Assembly (NCBI GenBank): GCA_948467875.1 | Contig: CAOKFZ010000003.1 | Location: 1-64,000, forward strand | Source of the DNA: an uncultured Clostridium sp. | Lineage (GTDB): Bacteria > Bacillota > Clostridia > TANB77 > CAG-508 | DNA length: 64,000 bases | Direction: 5' to 3' | Part shown: piece by piece, positions 9,020 to 18,678 of the stretch | Numbering within the stretch: position 1 is the first letter of the stretch | Layout: every line of letters starts with the position of its first letter | Made by a program: the position numbers and the translations under genes | Notes under the pieces: generated by a model | What the model was told of the DNA's origin: nothing | What the model saw: only the letters and a program-made list of their open reading frames with translations | Database searches by the model: none

Positions 9020-10369
9020 ATGTTTGACAAAATAATAGAAAACTCAAAAAATGATATCATTCAAACACTTTGCCAATTAATTCAATTTCAAAGTATTTCC
9101 ACAGAAACAAATAATCCTACTATGCCTTTTGGCGAAGAATGCAAAAAAGCACTTGATTATACTTTAAATCTAGCCCAAAATTTAGGTTTCCGAACCAAAA
9201 ATTTAGACGGCTACTGTGGTTATATCGAATTTGGCGAAGGCGAAGAAATGGTTGGAATTATCGGTCATTTGGATGTAGTCCCTGCCAATTTGGAAGATGG
9301 TTGGTCTTCGCCACCTTTTGATGCCACCATTCGCGAAAATAAAATTTATGGGCGTGGTTCGATTGACGACAAAGGTCCTGTTGTTGCAAGTCTTTACGCC
9401 ATAAAAGCAATTTTGGATTCTGGCAAAAAATTAAATAAGCGAGTGCGTTTGATTTTGGGTTTAAATGAAGAAAAAGACTGGAAATGTATCCATTATTATA
9501 AAAAAATAGGCGAAGAAACGCCTACCATTGGTTTTAGCCCAGATGCCGATTTTCCTTGTATTTATGCCGAGAAAGGCATGTTGTCGGTTCGCCTTATGCA
9601 CCCTTTTTTCATTGAAAATCAAGAAATTTTGGAAATTGATTGCAATCAAAATGCCTTGAATGTTGTGCCAAAATATTGCTCCATTACATTAAAAGATAAA
9701 ATATCTGGCAATGCTCAAAAACTCCAATTTATGGGAACTGCTGCACATGCGGCTCATCCTGATTTAGGCGATAATGCCATTACAAAATTAGTCAAATACT
9801 TAAATGCAAATTTGAGCAGCCATTCGCTTGACAACAAATTCACTTTTTTGAAAAAACTTTATGAATTGGATTTATTTGACATTCATAGTCCAAAATTCTT
9901 TTCTGAAACAAAAATTGAAGACGAATCTGGCATTTTGACTTCCAATGTTGGATTTATTGGGTATAAAAATAATTTATTAGAACTTGGCTTTAATTTGCGA
10001 GTGCCAGTCACGACTTCCCTTGAAACAATCAAAGCAAAATTTCAAACACTTACTCAAATTTTCCCTGACTTGCAAATTCATTTTACGCTTGAAAAAGCGC
10101 CTTTGTATGTGCCAAAAGATAGTTACTTGGTGCAAACTTTGACGAACATTTTTAACCAAAAAACGCATCAAAATCTTGAGCCAATTGCCATTGGCGGTGG
10201 AACTTTTGCAAGAGCTTTCCCCAATATGGTTGCTTTTGGCGCGAACATGCCAAACCAGAAAGATATGTGCCACCAAGTAGATGAATTTATCGGCATTGAC
10301 ACTTTGATTTTGTCGAGCAAAATTTACGCAGAAGCCATTTATGAGTTAGCAAGAGAAAAAGAGAAATAA
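9020..10369 (+). CDS. M20-family dipeptidase (PepV/Sapep-like)
   Basis: 449 residues. A zinc-dependent cytosolic dipeptidase. Metal-site motifs are visible: GHLDVVP (first His/Asp), GRGSIDDKGP (bridging Asp), LNEEKDW (catalytic Glu pair), and a C-terminal DMCHQVDEF ligand region; the lid domain lies between. The ORF opens at 8999, but AAGGAGG at 9008-9014 fits the ATG at 9020, so that start is used. It is a single gene with its own promoter and a terminator that overlaps the stop codon. Confidence 0.9.
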   Translation: MFDKIIENSKNDIIQTLCQLIQFQSISTETNNPTMPFGEECKKALDYTLNLAQNLGFRTKNLDGYCGYIEFGEGEEMVGIIGHLDVVPANLEDGWSSPPFDATIRENKIYGRGSIDDKGPVVASLYAIKAILDSGKKLNKRVRLILGLNEEKDWKCIHYYKKIGEETPTIGFSPDADFPCIYAEKGMLSVRLMHPFFIENQEILEIDCNQNALNVVPKYCSITLKDKISGNAQKLQFMGTAAHAAHPDLGDNAITKLVKYLNANLSSHSLDNKFTFLKKLYELDLFDIHSPKFFSETKIEDESGILTSNVGFIGYKNNLLELGFNLRVPVTTSLETIKAKFQTLTQIFPDLQIHFTLEKAPLYVPKDSYLVQTLTNIFNQKTHQNLEPIAIGGGTFARAFPNMVAFGANMPNQKDMCHQVDEFIGIDTLILSSKIYAEAIYELAREKEK

Positions 10370-10390
10370 TCGCCATTATTTCTCTTTTTT
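10361..10390 (+). terminator. Intrinsic terminator after the M20 peptidase
   Basis: The stem GAGAAATAA (10361-10369) pairs with TTATTTCTC (10377-10385), followed by a T run. The stop codon is inside the stem. Confidence 0.85.
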
Positions 10391-10440
10391 GCTATTTTAT
10401 CATCTTAAACCAAACTTGACATTTTCGCAAAAATGTGATT

Positions 10441-11592
10441 TTAACTTTCTGTTTCGATTTTTACTTCTAGCAGTTTGTTCTTCAATTCTGACTCAATTTT
10501 AGCAAGCTCGATTTCAGCTTCCTGCCTTTTTCTCTTGCCCTCTGTGTGAATTTGAAGAACCGTGTCAAGTGTCTCAATAATGTCTGCATTTGTTTTAGAA
10601 AGTGTCTCTACGTCTACAATGGCTCTTTCTGACTCCTGCGCCACTTCAATTGTACCTTGTTTCAACAATTCACTATTGGCTTTTAGCATATCATTTGTGA
10701 TATCTGTCACTTTTCTTTGTGTTTCCAACGCAGTTTTCGCATTAGCCAAACCTAAACTAATCACAATTTGGTTCTTCCACAAAGGAATCGTATTAATAAT
10801 CGAACTTTGAATTTTGCTAATTAATTCACTATCATTATTTTGGATTAAACGAATTTGCGGTGCCATTTGAATAGAGATAATTCGCGTTGTTTTCAAATCA
10901 TAAATTTTCTTCTCAAAACGATTAATCGTATCTGCCATATCTTTGACAGCTTGCACATCCAATTGCTCAGAAGTTTCCCTTGCTTTTTTCTCCAACGCTG
11001 GCAAAGTTACATTTTTCAACTCTTCTAACTTTTTCTCTCCTGCAATAATATACAAAGAAAGTTCCTTAAAATACTCCAAATTTTTGTCATACATGGTGTC
11101 AAATGTCGCAATATCCTTTAACATCGTAAGCTTCTGGGCTTCTAGAGTTTTTTCAATGGTTTCTATGTTGTTTTCCACTTTATTATATTTGGCTATAATT
11201 TTATTTAATTGTTTTTTTGCAGAGTTAAAAAAACTTGGTTTGCTATTCAAAATGCTAGAAGAGTCCGACTGAAACGACTTTAGTTCAGAAACCAGATTTG
11301 ATAGCAAATCTCCCACTTGCCCAGCATCTTTTGTTTTTACTTCTGCCAAAACTGTATCCGAAAATTGAGAAATATTTTTTTGCGCAGATGCCCCAAATTG
11401 CAAGATTTGTGCTGTATTAGAAACATCAATTTTGGACAAAAATTGATCAATTGCTTGCTTCTGTTCTTCTGCTAGTTCATCATAACTAAGTGACTTTTCA
11501 ATTTTCTCTTCTGTAATTTGTTCTCCTGTCACAAGAGAATTCTCAATTTCCTTTGTCTGCATTTTGTTGACTTCTAATTCCAAATTTTCCAT
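10441..11592 (-). CDS. telA: TelA/YaaN-family protein
   Basis: 383 residues, mostly helical and coiled-coil, without membrane segments. Residues about 45-380 fit the TelA (toxic anion resistance) family, with the characteristic long helices and conserved WKNQIVISLGLA (about 270-281). The biochemical role of the family is unsettled. It is the last gene of an operon after a VWA protein (gap 14 bases) and a two-pass membrane protein, the latter in the place where xpaC-like genes sit beside telA in other Bacillota. A hairpin of ACATTTT and AAAATGT arms beyond the stop (about 10418-10435) may end the operon, though it lacks a strong T run. Confidence 0.88.
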   Translation of the reverse strand: MENLELEVNKMQTKEIENSLVTGEQITEEKIEKSLSYDELAEEQKQAIDQFLSKIDVSNTAQILQFGASAQKNISQFSDTVLAEVKTKDAGQVGDLLSNLVSELKSFQSDSSSILNSKPSFFNSAKKQLNKIIAKYNKVENNIETIEKTLEAQKLTMLKDIATFDTMYDKNLEYFKELSLYIIAGEKKLEELKNVTLPALEKKARETSEQLDVQAVKDMADTINRFEKKIYDLKTTRIISIQMAPQIRLIQNNDSELISKIQSSIINTIPLWKNQIVISLGLANAKTALETQRKVTDITNDMLKANSELLKQGTIEVAQESERAIVDVETLSKTNADIIETLDTVLQIHTEGKRKRQEAEIELAKIESELKNKLLEVKIETES

Positions 11593-11606
11593 AATTTTCC
11601 CCTTTT

Positions 11607-13292
11607 TTATAAACTTGAATTAAATAAATTCTTTAATTCATTAATTACATTTCCTGAATTAGCATCAATGCTAGCTGCCTCGTTAATTGAAGAAATTTCT
11701 TCAAGTGCCGCAATATTTGCATTATAACCAATCGTATAAATTGGTATGTTCAAATTTTTGATAACATTGCTCGCTTCCTCAATCGAATGTCCAATATTCG
11801 TCTCGCCATCACTTAAAACAAACATCATCAATTTCGAGTTTGGAACTTCGGCTTGTTTTTTGACAAGCATATCTGCAGCCACAATCACAGCATCAAATGT
11901 CGCTGTATTTCCGGCAGCCGACAAACCTTCTACTGCACCGTTAAAATATGATTTTTGATTTAAATTAAATTCATTGATTGGCAAATTAATAGTTACATCT
12001 GTACTATAACTTACTAAACCAATATAATTATTGTTATTAATATATTGCATACTATTGATTAAAGATTGCTTTAGCTGCGTCAGTGGCGTTCCTGACATAC
12101 TTCCCGAAACATCCATCACAAAAACCGCAATAATTGGCTTTCCTAAATCTTTTTCCTCTTTCCACAATTTTTGCGCATTGATTAGCAAATCTCCGTCATA
12201 ATCAATCATGGCTGGGGAATAGTCCAAATTATTATAAAATCCATATTCTGTCGCCAATTTTTTTGCTTCATTCGACGTGCAATATTCTGTAAAAACTTTT
12301 AATAACTCTTTCTTTTCTTCACTTAATTCACCAATCGCATACATTGGGCTGTCATGCCTTACGCCAAAAGGAATAAAATTGTAATCACGTTTTAGCGTGC
12401 TATCATTTATATAAGATTGATACTCCAAAATAAACGCATCTAATGAACCACTCTCAGCTGCGCTTCTCATTTGCATCGTGATATACGAAACAAATGGCAC
12501 ATTTTCTTGGAATTTTTGAAATCCACTAATAGCATTTGCACTCAAAGGATTTGCCAAATCAAAATGAGATAACGTAGAAACCAAGAAATTCATCCCAGTT
12601 GAACTTGCATATGGGTTGGTGTAACCCATGGCAATTTCATTGTTACAAGTTGCCTCCACAATCACGCCCAAATCCACTTTTCCATACTTTTCTTGCAAAG
12701 CATCATGTGTTGATTGTGAAAGCAACATACCTGCTACATTAGGAGCAATTCCACTATGGGCTTGTTCCAATGCAACATCTTGCGCACGTACCATTTCAAT
12801 CCACAATTCATTAGATGGCGTAAACGCTTCTGGAACATATTTACCTGATGTAATATAATCCACTGCCACACCAGAAACAATCGAGCGAATCGAAACCGTC
12901 GCTTTTTTGCCATTGATTGTCTGATTTGACTGATTGAATTTTTTTGCCACTTCATTCAGCCAGCCATCCGTGTCTTCCCCCGCTTTCTCAGGAGAAGAAA
13001 AAATCTCAATATTAAGCTCTCCTTTGCCTTCAACAGTTAGCGGATAATCCGAAATATCTGGCAATTCATCTTCCAAACTCGTTTCGCCAAGTGTCACTGT
13101 TGATTTTTTCAAATCTGCCTGTTCTACCCTGATATTTTTTAGATATCGATTCAAGTAAGAAATCGCTTTGTCATACGATTTTTCCGAAGTAGATTTTTTC
13201 AAATTTTGTGTTGCATAAATCCCTGCTGCAATGATTGCAATAAAAATAACCACTAAAATAAGCATCATTTTTTTATTGGATTGTTTATTCAT
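11607..13292 (-). CDS. Membrane-anchored protein with solute-binding-like and VWA domains
   Basis: 561 residues. One N-terminal membrane segment (about residues 8-27) anchors an extracytoplasmic region of about 330 residues that reads like a periplasmic solute-binding fold (SGKYVPEAFTPSNELWIEM, NPLSANAISGFQKF, EYGFYNNLDYSPAM), then a C-terminal von Willebrand factor A domain (about 385-555). The VWA metal site is complete: DVSGSMS (DxSxS), a middle Thr in GNTATFD and SDGETN. The domain pair suggests ligand sensing joined to metal-dependent protein binding. It lies between the membrane protein and telA in one operon. AAGGAGGG precedes the ATG. Confidence 0.82.
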   Translation of the reverse strand: MNKQSNKKMMLILVVIFIAIIAAGIYATQNLKKSTSEKSYDKAISYLNRYLKNIRVEQADLKKSTVTLGETSLEDELPDISDYPLTVEGKGELNIEIFSSPEKAGEDTDGWLNEVAKKFNQSNQTINGKKATVSIRSIVSGVAVDYITSGKYVPEAFTPSNELWIEMVRAQDVALEQAHSGIAPNVAGMLLSQSTHDALQEKYGKVDLGVIVEATCNNEIAMGYTNPYASSTGMNFLVSTLSHFDLANPLSANAISGFQKFQENVPFVSYITMQMRSAAESGSLDAFILEYQSYINDSTLKRDYNFIPFGVRHDSPMYAIGELSEEKKELLKVFTEYCTSNEAKKLATEYGFYNNLDYSPAMIDYDGDLLINAQKLWKEEKDLGKPIIAVFVMDVSGSMSGTPLTQLKQSLINSMQYINNNNYIGLVSYSTDVTINLPINEFNLNQKSYFNGAVEGLSAAGNTATFDAVIVAADMLVKKQAEVPNSKLMMFVLSDGETNIGHSIEEASNVIKNLNIPIYTIGYNANIAALEEISSINEAASIDANSGNVINELKNLFNSSL

Positions 13293-13308
13293 TTTTCCCT
13301 CCTTAAAC

Positions 13309-13977
13309 TTAAATATCTTCGCCTCTTAGCATTTTAAGCGAATCCGTCATATCACTCAAAACATTACTAAGCGTATCATCTGTAGCTGTATCATCTAACT
13401 GAGAAACTTCTGTCAATAGTTTATTAAACTCTGTCAAAATATTATCATTCGATACAATCAATTTGTCAATATATGCTTTATGTTCCCCTAGCAGATTTTC
13501 TCCCATATCAGCATCATAAATCGCCATTCGATTTAGCATCTTTCGTACATTATTCACCAAAAAAGAAGTAGCTTGCTCGCCTAAATCTGTAAGCGCTGTA
13601 TAATGTTCTTTATTGTTTTGTGCCAAAATTTCAATTAGCACTCGATTTTTTTTATCTACTGAAACCACTTGGTCAATCGCCTGCTTGATTTCTTTGGCGA
13701 ACGGAGATTTTTTTGAATAGCAAGAATCTAACGCTTGTTTGTAATCATTAACATCTTTTAATTTATCCAAATCATAACCATATTTTGCTGTATTAGAAAA
13801 GCCCAAATACAAAATTTCGCCTGCCAAAACAAAAACATTAAGCGCAATCATTACACAAAATAAAATCGGTTGCAACGCAAAAGACAAACCATAAATTCCT
13901 GGTGAAAACAATATAATATCAACAAATGCTAAAACAATCGTTATAATTAATAACCTCAAAAAAATTTTATTATTCAC
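13309..13977 (-). CDS. Two-pass membrane protein of the telA operon (XpaC-like position)
   Basis: 222 residues: two hydrophobic segments (about residues 6-27 and 35-57) and a helical cytosolic domain of about 160 residues. The start is GTG with AAGGAGG just upstream; the ATG one base earlier in another frame meets a stop at once. It is the first gene of the operon with the VWA and TelA genes. XpaC proteins often accompany TelA and have a similar layout, but no sequence signature was recognised, so the family is inferred from context. Confidence 0.6.
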   Translation of the reverse strand: MNNKIFLRLLIITIVLAFVDIILFSPGIYGLSFALQPILFCVMIALNVFVLAGEILYLGFSNTAKYGYDLDKLKDVNDYKQALDSCYSKKSPFAKEIKQAIDQVVSVDKKNRVLIEILAQNNKEHYTALTDLGEQATSFLVNNVRKMLNRMAIYDADMGENLLGEHKAYIDKLIVSNDNILTEFNKLLTEVSQLDDTATDDTLSNVLSDMTDSLKMLRGEDI

Positions 13978-14048
13978 ATAAGCCTCCTTAAACTCTATAT
14001 TATTTTACCATAAAATTAAAGTTTTTTGCAATATTTTTTTATTTTATT

Positions 14049-14075
14049 AAAAATAGGGAATTTCTAAAAATTCCC
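14049..14075 (-). terminator. Intrinsic terminator after the HD-GYP gene
   Basis: The stem GGGAATTT (14056-14063) with AAATTCCC (14068-14075) has a 4-base loop and is followed on the minus strand by a T-rich run. Confidence 0.85.
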
Positions 14076-14090
14076 CCCATCTTATTATTT

Positions 14091-15161
14091 TTACCCTGTT
14101 ATATATTTTTCTTGAATGTCCAAGATTTCGTCATAATGCTCCCTTAAAATTTTTAAAAACACTTCTGCAATTTTGGGATCAAACTGCGAACCTGTACATT
14201 TTTCAATCTCCTGTGTTACCACTTCTAATGGCAAAGCATTTCTGTAAGAACGTTTTGATGTCATAGCATCAAACGTATCAGCAACTGCTGCAATTCTCGC
14301 AAAAAGCGGAATATCTTCTCCTACCAAAGCTCCCGGATAACCTCGTCCATCAAAACGTTCATGATGATGAAACACAATTGGCACAATATCTTGAAAAATC
14401 GTCGCATTCGCCAAAATATGTTTTCCAATAGCAGGATGATTTTTTATTTGCGAATATTCATCATCTGACAATTTGGCTTCCTTTAGCAAAATACTATCTG
14501 GAATTCCAATTTTTCCAATATCATGAAAAAGTCCACCAATTTTTAGTGTATGTAAATCCTGTTCTGACAACCCTAAATATTTTCCAATCAAAACAGAATA
14601 TTCCGAAACACGATCAGAATGTCCTCTTGTATAGGAATCCCTTGCTTCAACTGTTTGCCTAATAATTTCAATACTTTCCAAATATGCCTTTTCAATTTTA
14701 TCTTGCGATTCCTTTAATTCTATATTAATTTTTTTAATCATATTCATTTGGTCAATTGACTTCATCGCAGACTCAATCAACAATAAAACCTGATCAAATT
14801 TATCGCTTTTTTCACAATATCCCTGAATGGCAAGACGTTTAATCGTTTCTAATGGTGGCGCCAAATCTTTATGTCCTGTCAACAAAATGATATATAATTC
14901 TTTATTAAATTTTCGGATTTCCTCAACCACTTGATCCCCATGAATTGGTGCCATAATAAAATCCAATAACATCAAATCAAAGTGCTCATTTTTCACACAT
15001 TCAATTGCTTCTAGCGGATTTGTGCAACCTTTTATCGTATAACCAGAACGCTTCAAAAAAACAGACAAAGCATCCAAAATTCCACCTTCATCATCTACTG
15101 CAATTATTTTATAATTATGATTTGCATTTTCTACTTCATTTTTTTGTTCTGAAAGTCGCAT
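14091..15161 (-). CDS. Response regulator with HD-GYP output domain
   Basis: 356 residues. An N-terminal receiver domain (about residues 16-135) has the acidic pocket VDDE and phospho-acceptor Asp67 in LLDFIM, and Lys in TGHKD. A helical linker (140-170) leads to the HD-GYP domain: HSDRVSEYS, HDIGKIGIP, HHHERFDGRGYP. HD-GYP proteins hydrolyse cyclic di-GMP to GMP. No histidine kinase lies beside it. The gene is a single unit, with a terminator after it and GGGGGG before its ATG. Confidence 0.93.
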   Translation of the reverse strand: MRLSEQKNEVENANHNYKIIAVDDEGGILDALSVFLKRSGYTIKGCTNPLEAIECVKNEHFDLMLLDFIMAPIHGDQVVEEIRKFNKELYIILLTGHKDLAPPLETIKRLAIQGYCEKSDKFDQVLLLIESAMKSIDQMNMIKKINIELKESQDKIEKAYLESIEIIRQTVEARDSYTRGHSDRVSEYSVLIGKYLGLSEQDLHTLKIGGLFHDIGKIGIPDSILLKEAKLSDDEYSQIKNHPAIGKHILANATIFQDIVPIVFHHHERFDGRGYPGALVGEDIPLFARIAAVADTFDAMTSKRSYRNALPLEVVTQEIEKCTGSQFDPKIAEVFLKILREHYDEILDIQEKYITG

Positions 15162-15270
15162 AAACTCCCCCCTATTTTGTTTATTCTGTTTGTATTGTAT
15201 CTTATTTTTTGCTCCTAGTCAATATGATTTTTAATTAATTTTCATTTTACATAATAATGGCTACAGCTTC

Positions 15271-15299
15271 TTGACATTTTCGCATAAATGTGGTATAAT
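15271..15299 (+). promoter_or_regulatory. Consensus promoter of the orphan gene at 15331
   Basis: TTGACA (15271-15276), a 17-base spacer and TATAAT (15294-15299) with an extended TG. The dyad ACATTT-N6-AAATGT lies across the -35 and spacer. Confidence 0.88.
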
Positions 15300-15330
15300 A
15301 TTGTAGATTAAAATTCAGGAGGAATGTTAT

Positions 15331-15678
15331 ATGCAAAAAGTAGAAAAGTTATTCAAGTATCGGTGGCCTATTGTACTAGCATATTTAAAGAGAGGTAACA
15401 ATATTTATATTCCAACCTCTCCAGGATACTACAGGCAAGTAATCACAGATGGTCGCATGTCTAATAGTATTGTTCGTAATTTTTCCTATATCATTGCGAT
15501 AAAAGAGGATCCTTGGAACTATCATGTTGTTTTAAAACTTTATGTCACAAAAAAATTTGATGAAGAAAATTTTCGTCAGATGTTGCAAGATAATGCCGAT
15601 AATATTACCTATGCACGGCATCTTCTGGCTGCACTAAATGCACACCCTTTATCTGCTTTTCTGGCTGCACAAAAATAA
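15331..15678 (+). CDS. Orphan 115-residue protein, unknown
   Basis: No family is recognised. It looks soluble: a basic N-terminus (KLFKYRWPIVLAYLKRG), a beta-rich middle and a helical C-terminus ending HPLSAFLAAQK. AGGAGG precedes the ATG. It has its own consensus promoter and a strong terminator (15692-15730), and lies between two minus-strand genes, so it is a self-contained transcription unit. The layout resembles other short plus-strand genes in this window (18332, 21922, 28148), though the proteins do not resemble each other. Confidence 0.7.
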   Translation: MQKVEKLFKYRWPIVLAYLKRGNNIYIPTSPGYYRQVITDGRMSNSIVRNFSYIIAIKEDPWNYHVVLKLYVTKKFDEENFRQMLQDNADNITYARHLLAALNAHPLSAFLAAQK

Positions 15679-15691
15679 TTTTTGAACATTC

Positions 15692-15730
15692 ACCAAAAAA
15701 GGCATTCTTCTACAGGATGCCTTTTTGGTT
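15692..15730 (+). terminator. Terminator after the orphan gene
   Basis: ACCAAAAAAGGCAT pairs with ATGCCTTTTTGGT across a short loop; the T stretch is inside the right arm, so it may act in both directions toward tex. Confidence 0.75.
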
Positions 15731-15758
15731 ATTTATCAACTCACTTCGTTTCAAAGAA

Positions 15759-17909
15759 CTAACTCTTCATTGACAAACTAACTTTATGTTTTTCTTGGTC
15801 AATTCCAATTACTTTCACTTTTACAACATCTCCCACAGAAACCACTTCTGACGGATTTTTAATATACTTTTCTGACATTTCCGAAATATGCACCAACCCA
15901 TCATACTTCACGCCAATATCCACAAAAGCCCCAAAATCAATCACATTTCGAACCGTTCCTGTCAGTTCCATGCCTTGTGCTAAATCTTCAAATTTCAAAA
16001 CATCACTACGCAAAATTGGCTTAGGCAAATCCTCTCTTAGGTCCCTTCCCGGTTTTGCCAATTCGTCTATAATGTCTTTGAGTGTCAAAGTTCCAATTTC
16101 CAATTCTTGCGCCATTTTTTCCACATTAACCTTCTTAAATTCCTGCTTTAGTTCTTCTAATTTTGATTTATCCTTTAAGTTATCCACAGAATATCCCAAT
16201 TTTGCTAACAACTTTTCTGCCGCCTCATAACTTTCTGGATGAACACTTGTCACCTCCAACGGATTTTTTCCATCAAAAATTCGAATAAATCCTGCACATT
16301 GCTTAAACGCTGCAGGTCCCAGCTTCGGCACCTTTAGCAAATCTTTTCGCTGTTTCAACTCTCCATTTTCGTCACGATACTTAACAATATTTTTCGCAAT
16401 TGTTCCATTGATTCCAGAAACATATGACAAAAGCGACGGCGTTGCTGTATTCACATCCACACCAACCGAATTAACCGCATCTTCCACAACACCTGTCAAA
16501 CTCTCATTCAACTTTTTCTGGTTGACATCATGCTGATATTGTCCCACACCAATTGACTTAGGGTCAATTTTCACAAGTTCAGAAAGCGGATCCTGCAAAC
16601 GACGCGCAATCGAAATCGCGCCCCTAAGCGACACATTAATCTCTGGATATTCCTCGGTTGCCAATTTAGAAGCCGAGTACACAGACGCACCAGCCTCGCT
16701 CACAATCGCATAATAAATTTCGCCACCGATTTCCTTAATCATATCTGAAACAAACATTTCCGACTCACGCGAAGCTGTCCCATTTCCAATCGCAATCATG
16801 TTAATTTGATGTTTTTGAATTAATCCTTTTAAAACTTTTTTAGCACCTTCCACATCATTTTGTGGCTCAGTTGGATACACTGTTGTAGTGTCGAGCACTT
16901 TTCCTGTTTTGTCAATCACTGCAATTTTGCAACCTGTTCGATACGCTGGGTCAAATCCCATTACTGTCATATTTTTGATAGGCGGTTGCAGCAAAAGTTG
17001 TTTTGCATTTTTGCCAAAAACCTTAATCGCCTGCTCTTCCGATTTTTCCGACAAATCTGCGCGTATTTCACGCTCAATCGAAGGTTCAATCAAACGTTTG
17101 TAGCTATCTATAATCGTCCTCTCCAAAATTTCCGCAAACTGACTTTTATAATCCTGAATGATTTGTTTTTTCAAATAATCAATGATTTTCTCTTCTGGCT
17201 TATCTAATTTTACCTTCAAAAATTCTTCTTTCTCGCCTCGATTAATCGCCAAAATGCGATGACTTGGAATTTTCAATATCGGCTCACTAAAATCATAATA
17301 CATCTCATAAGGCGATTTTTCCTCTTTCGCAGCTTTTGTGCTAATGACAGCCTCGCGGAAGCAAAAACTTTTTATCTTTTTTCGGTAATCACTATCGTCT
17401 GCAATATTTTCGGCAATAATATCTAGTGCGCCATTTATCGCATCTTCCACACTTTCAACACCTTTTTCACTATTTATATATTCTGTTGCCATTTCATACA
17501 AATCGCGCTTTTCTTTTTGCAAATAAATCACAAGGCTAAGTGGCTCCAAGCCTTTTTCTTTGGCAATCGTCGCACGCGTTCTTTTCTTTGGCTTATACGG
17601 ACGATAAATATCTTCCAACTCCGACAAAACCATGGTACTCGCAATTTTTACAGTCAACTCATCTGTCAATTTTCCTTGCTCATCAATCAAGCGAATAATT
17701 TCCTCTTTTCTCGCTTCCAAATTTCGCAAATATTTCAATCTTTCATCCAATTCACGAAGCACTTCGTCACTCAAATTTCCAGTGACCTCTTTTCGATAAC
17801 GCGCAATAAAAGGAATGGTATTTCCATCGTCAATTAGCTTGACTGTTGCCTCCACTTGCGCCTCACGGATTTGTAATTCTTCTGCGATTTTCTGATAAAT
17901 CTTATTCAT
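15759..17909 (-). CDS. tex: Tex-family RNA-binding transcription accessory protein
   Basis: 716 residues, normal length. Order: N-terminal Tex helical domain (GNTIPFIARYRKEVTGNL at about 29-46), YqgF-like RNase H fold (MGFDPAYRTGCKIAVID at about 318-334), HhH motifs (VNTATPSLLSYVSGI and the following helices), and a C-terminal S1 RNA-binding domain (GMELTGTVRNVIDFGAFVDI at about 644-663, then HISEMS). Tex binds RNA and aids transcription. A small membrane protein gene lies 3 bases upstream and is probably co-transcribed. Confidence 0.96.
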   Translation of the reverse strand: MNKIYQKIAEELQIREAQVEATVKLIDDGNTIPFIARYRKEVTGNLSDEVLRELDERLKYLRNLEARKEEIIRLIDEQGKLTDELTVKIASTMVLSELEDIYRPYKPKKRTRATIAKEKGLEPLSLVIYLQKEKRDLYEMATEYINSEKGVESVEDAINGALDIIAENIADDSDYRKKIKSFCFREAVISTKAAKEEKSPYEMYYDFSEPILKIPSHRILAINRGEKEEFLKVKLDKPEEKIIDYLKKQIIQDYKSQFAEILERTIIDSYKRLIEPSIEREIRADLSEKSEEQAIKVFGKNAKQLLLQPPIKNMTVMGFDPAYRTGCKIAVIDKTGKVLDTTTVYPTEPQNDVEGAKKVLKGLIQKHQINMIAIGNGTASRESEMFVSDMIKEIGGEIYYAIVSEAGASVYSASKLATEEYPEINVSLRGAISIARRLQDPLSELVKIDPKSIGVGQYQHDVNQKKLNESLTGVVEDAVNSVGVDVNTATPSLLSYVSGINGTIAKNIVKYRDENGELKQRKDLLKVPKLGPAAFKQCAGFIRIFDGKNPLEVTSVHPESYEAAEKLLAKLGYSVDNLKDKSKLEELKQEFKKVNVEKMAQELEIGTLTLKDIIDELAKPGRDLREDLPKPILRSDVLKFEDLAQGMELTGTVRNVIDFGAFVDIGVKYDGLVHISEMSEKYIKNPSEVVSVGDVVKVKVIGIDQEKHKVSLSMKS

Positions 17910-17912
17910 TTT

Positions 17913-18176
17913 TTATTTCTCCTTTTTCTCCCATACCTTTCTAACATATCCCAAAGATAAAGTTGATAATGTAAATCCTATCACTGGCACTAAAGAACTT
18001 AAAAATAAATTATCAAAATTTCTTACGAGCCAAGAATAAATAATCACAACAATATAAGTAAGAATACAAATACAAATCTTTCTAGTCCAACTCGTCTCCC
18101 ATTTTTTATCAAGTTCTACCTTTTTATTTCTCTCTTGTATAGCTTCAATTTCACTTTCTACTTCTCTTAATTCCAT
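17913..18176 (-). CDS. Small two-pass membrane protein before tex
   Basis: 87 residues: a charged coiled-coil N-terminus (ELREVESEIEAIQERNKK), then two hydrophobic segments (about residues 32-50 and 56-75) and a basic tail. AAAGGGG precedes the ATG. Only 3 bases separate it from tex, so the two are co-transcribed. No family is recognised. Confidence 0.65.
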   Translation of the reverse strand: MELREVESEIEAIQERNKKVELDKKWETSWTRKICICILTYIVVIIYSWLVRNFDNLFLSSLVPVIGFTLSTLSLGYVRKVWEKKEK

Positions 18177-18255
18177 ATTTACCCCTTTCTTATTTTTTTA
18201 TTTTATCACGACTTTTTATAATTTTCTATACTTTTTCTAATTTTTTTGCCAAAAC

Positions 18256-18284
18256 TTGACATTTTATGTTAATTATGATATAAT
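18256..18284 (+). promoter_or_regulatory. Consensus promoter of the BlaI-like gene
   Basis: TTGACA (18256-18261), 17 bases, TATAAT (18279-18284), with ACATTTTATGT straddling the -35 end and spacer. Nearly identical to the promoters at 27958-27986 and 33523-33551. Confidence 0.9.
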
Positions 18285-18331
18285 GTTTGTATAGTAATAT
18301 AAACTTTTTAAACTTTACGGAGGAAAAACAA

Positions 18332-18658
18332 ATGGAAAACAATAACATTACAGAAATCACAGACTGCGAACGGCTGGTAATGCTGGTTATCTGGGACGCC
18401 GGTAAAGATTTATCTATGCAGGAAATCTGCGCAGAGTGCAATCAACGTTTTGGCAGGAACTGGAAAACACAGACCGCTACAACGTTCCTTGCACGGCTTC
18501 GCCAAAGAAATTACCTTTCCATGAAGCGCAAGGGGCGGACTTTTTATTATACTCCGCTCGTAACAAAGCAAGAGTACATTGAAAATACTGTACCGCAGCT
18601 GCTGAAACTTCTTGGCATCAGCCGTGAAGACATTTTATCCTCTGACTGGCTGGACTGA
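18332..18658 (+). CDS. BlaI/MecI-type winged-helix regulator
   Basis: 108 residues. It fits the penicillinase-repressor family: ITDCERLVMLVIWD at the N-terminus (compare ISDAEWEVMKVIW), an HTH with TATTFLARLRQRNYL (about residues 48-62), and the wing RKGRTFYYTPLVTKQEYI. ACGGAGG fixes the ATG at 18332. There is no BlaR1-type sensor or beta-lactamase beside it, so its target is unknown. Base composition is richer in G and C than its neighbours. It is a single unit with its own promoter and terminator. Confidence 0.85.
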   Translation: MENNNITEITDCERLVMLVIWDAGKDLSMQEICAECNQRFGRNWKTQTATTFLARLRQRNYLSMKRKGRTFYYTPLVTKQEYIENTVPQLLKLLGISREDILSSDWLD

Positions 18659-18678
18659 TTTTTAACCCGCCAGAAAGT

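Noticed and set aside
10416..10437. Promoter-like TTGACATTTTCGCAAAAATGTG between convergent genes, copy of the orphan promoters
   Set aside because: No -10 box at 17 bases and no gene ahead; more likely part of the telA end hairpin.
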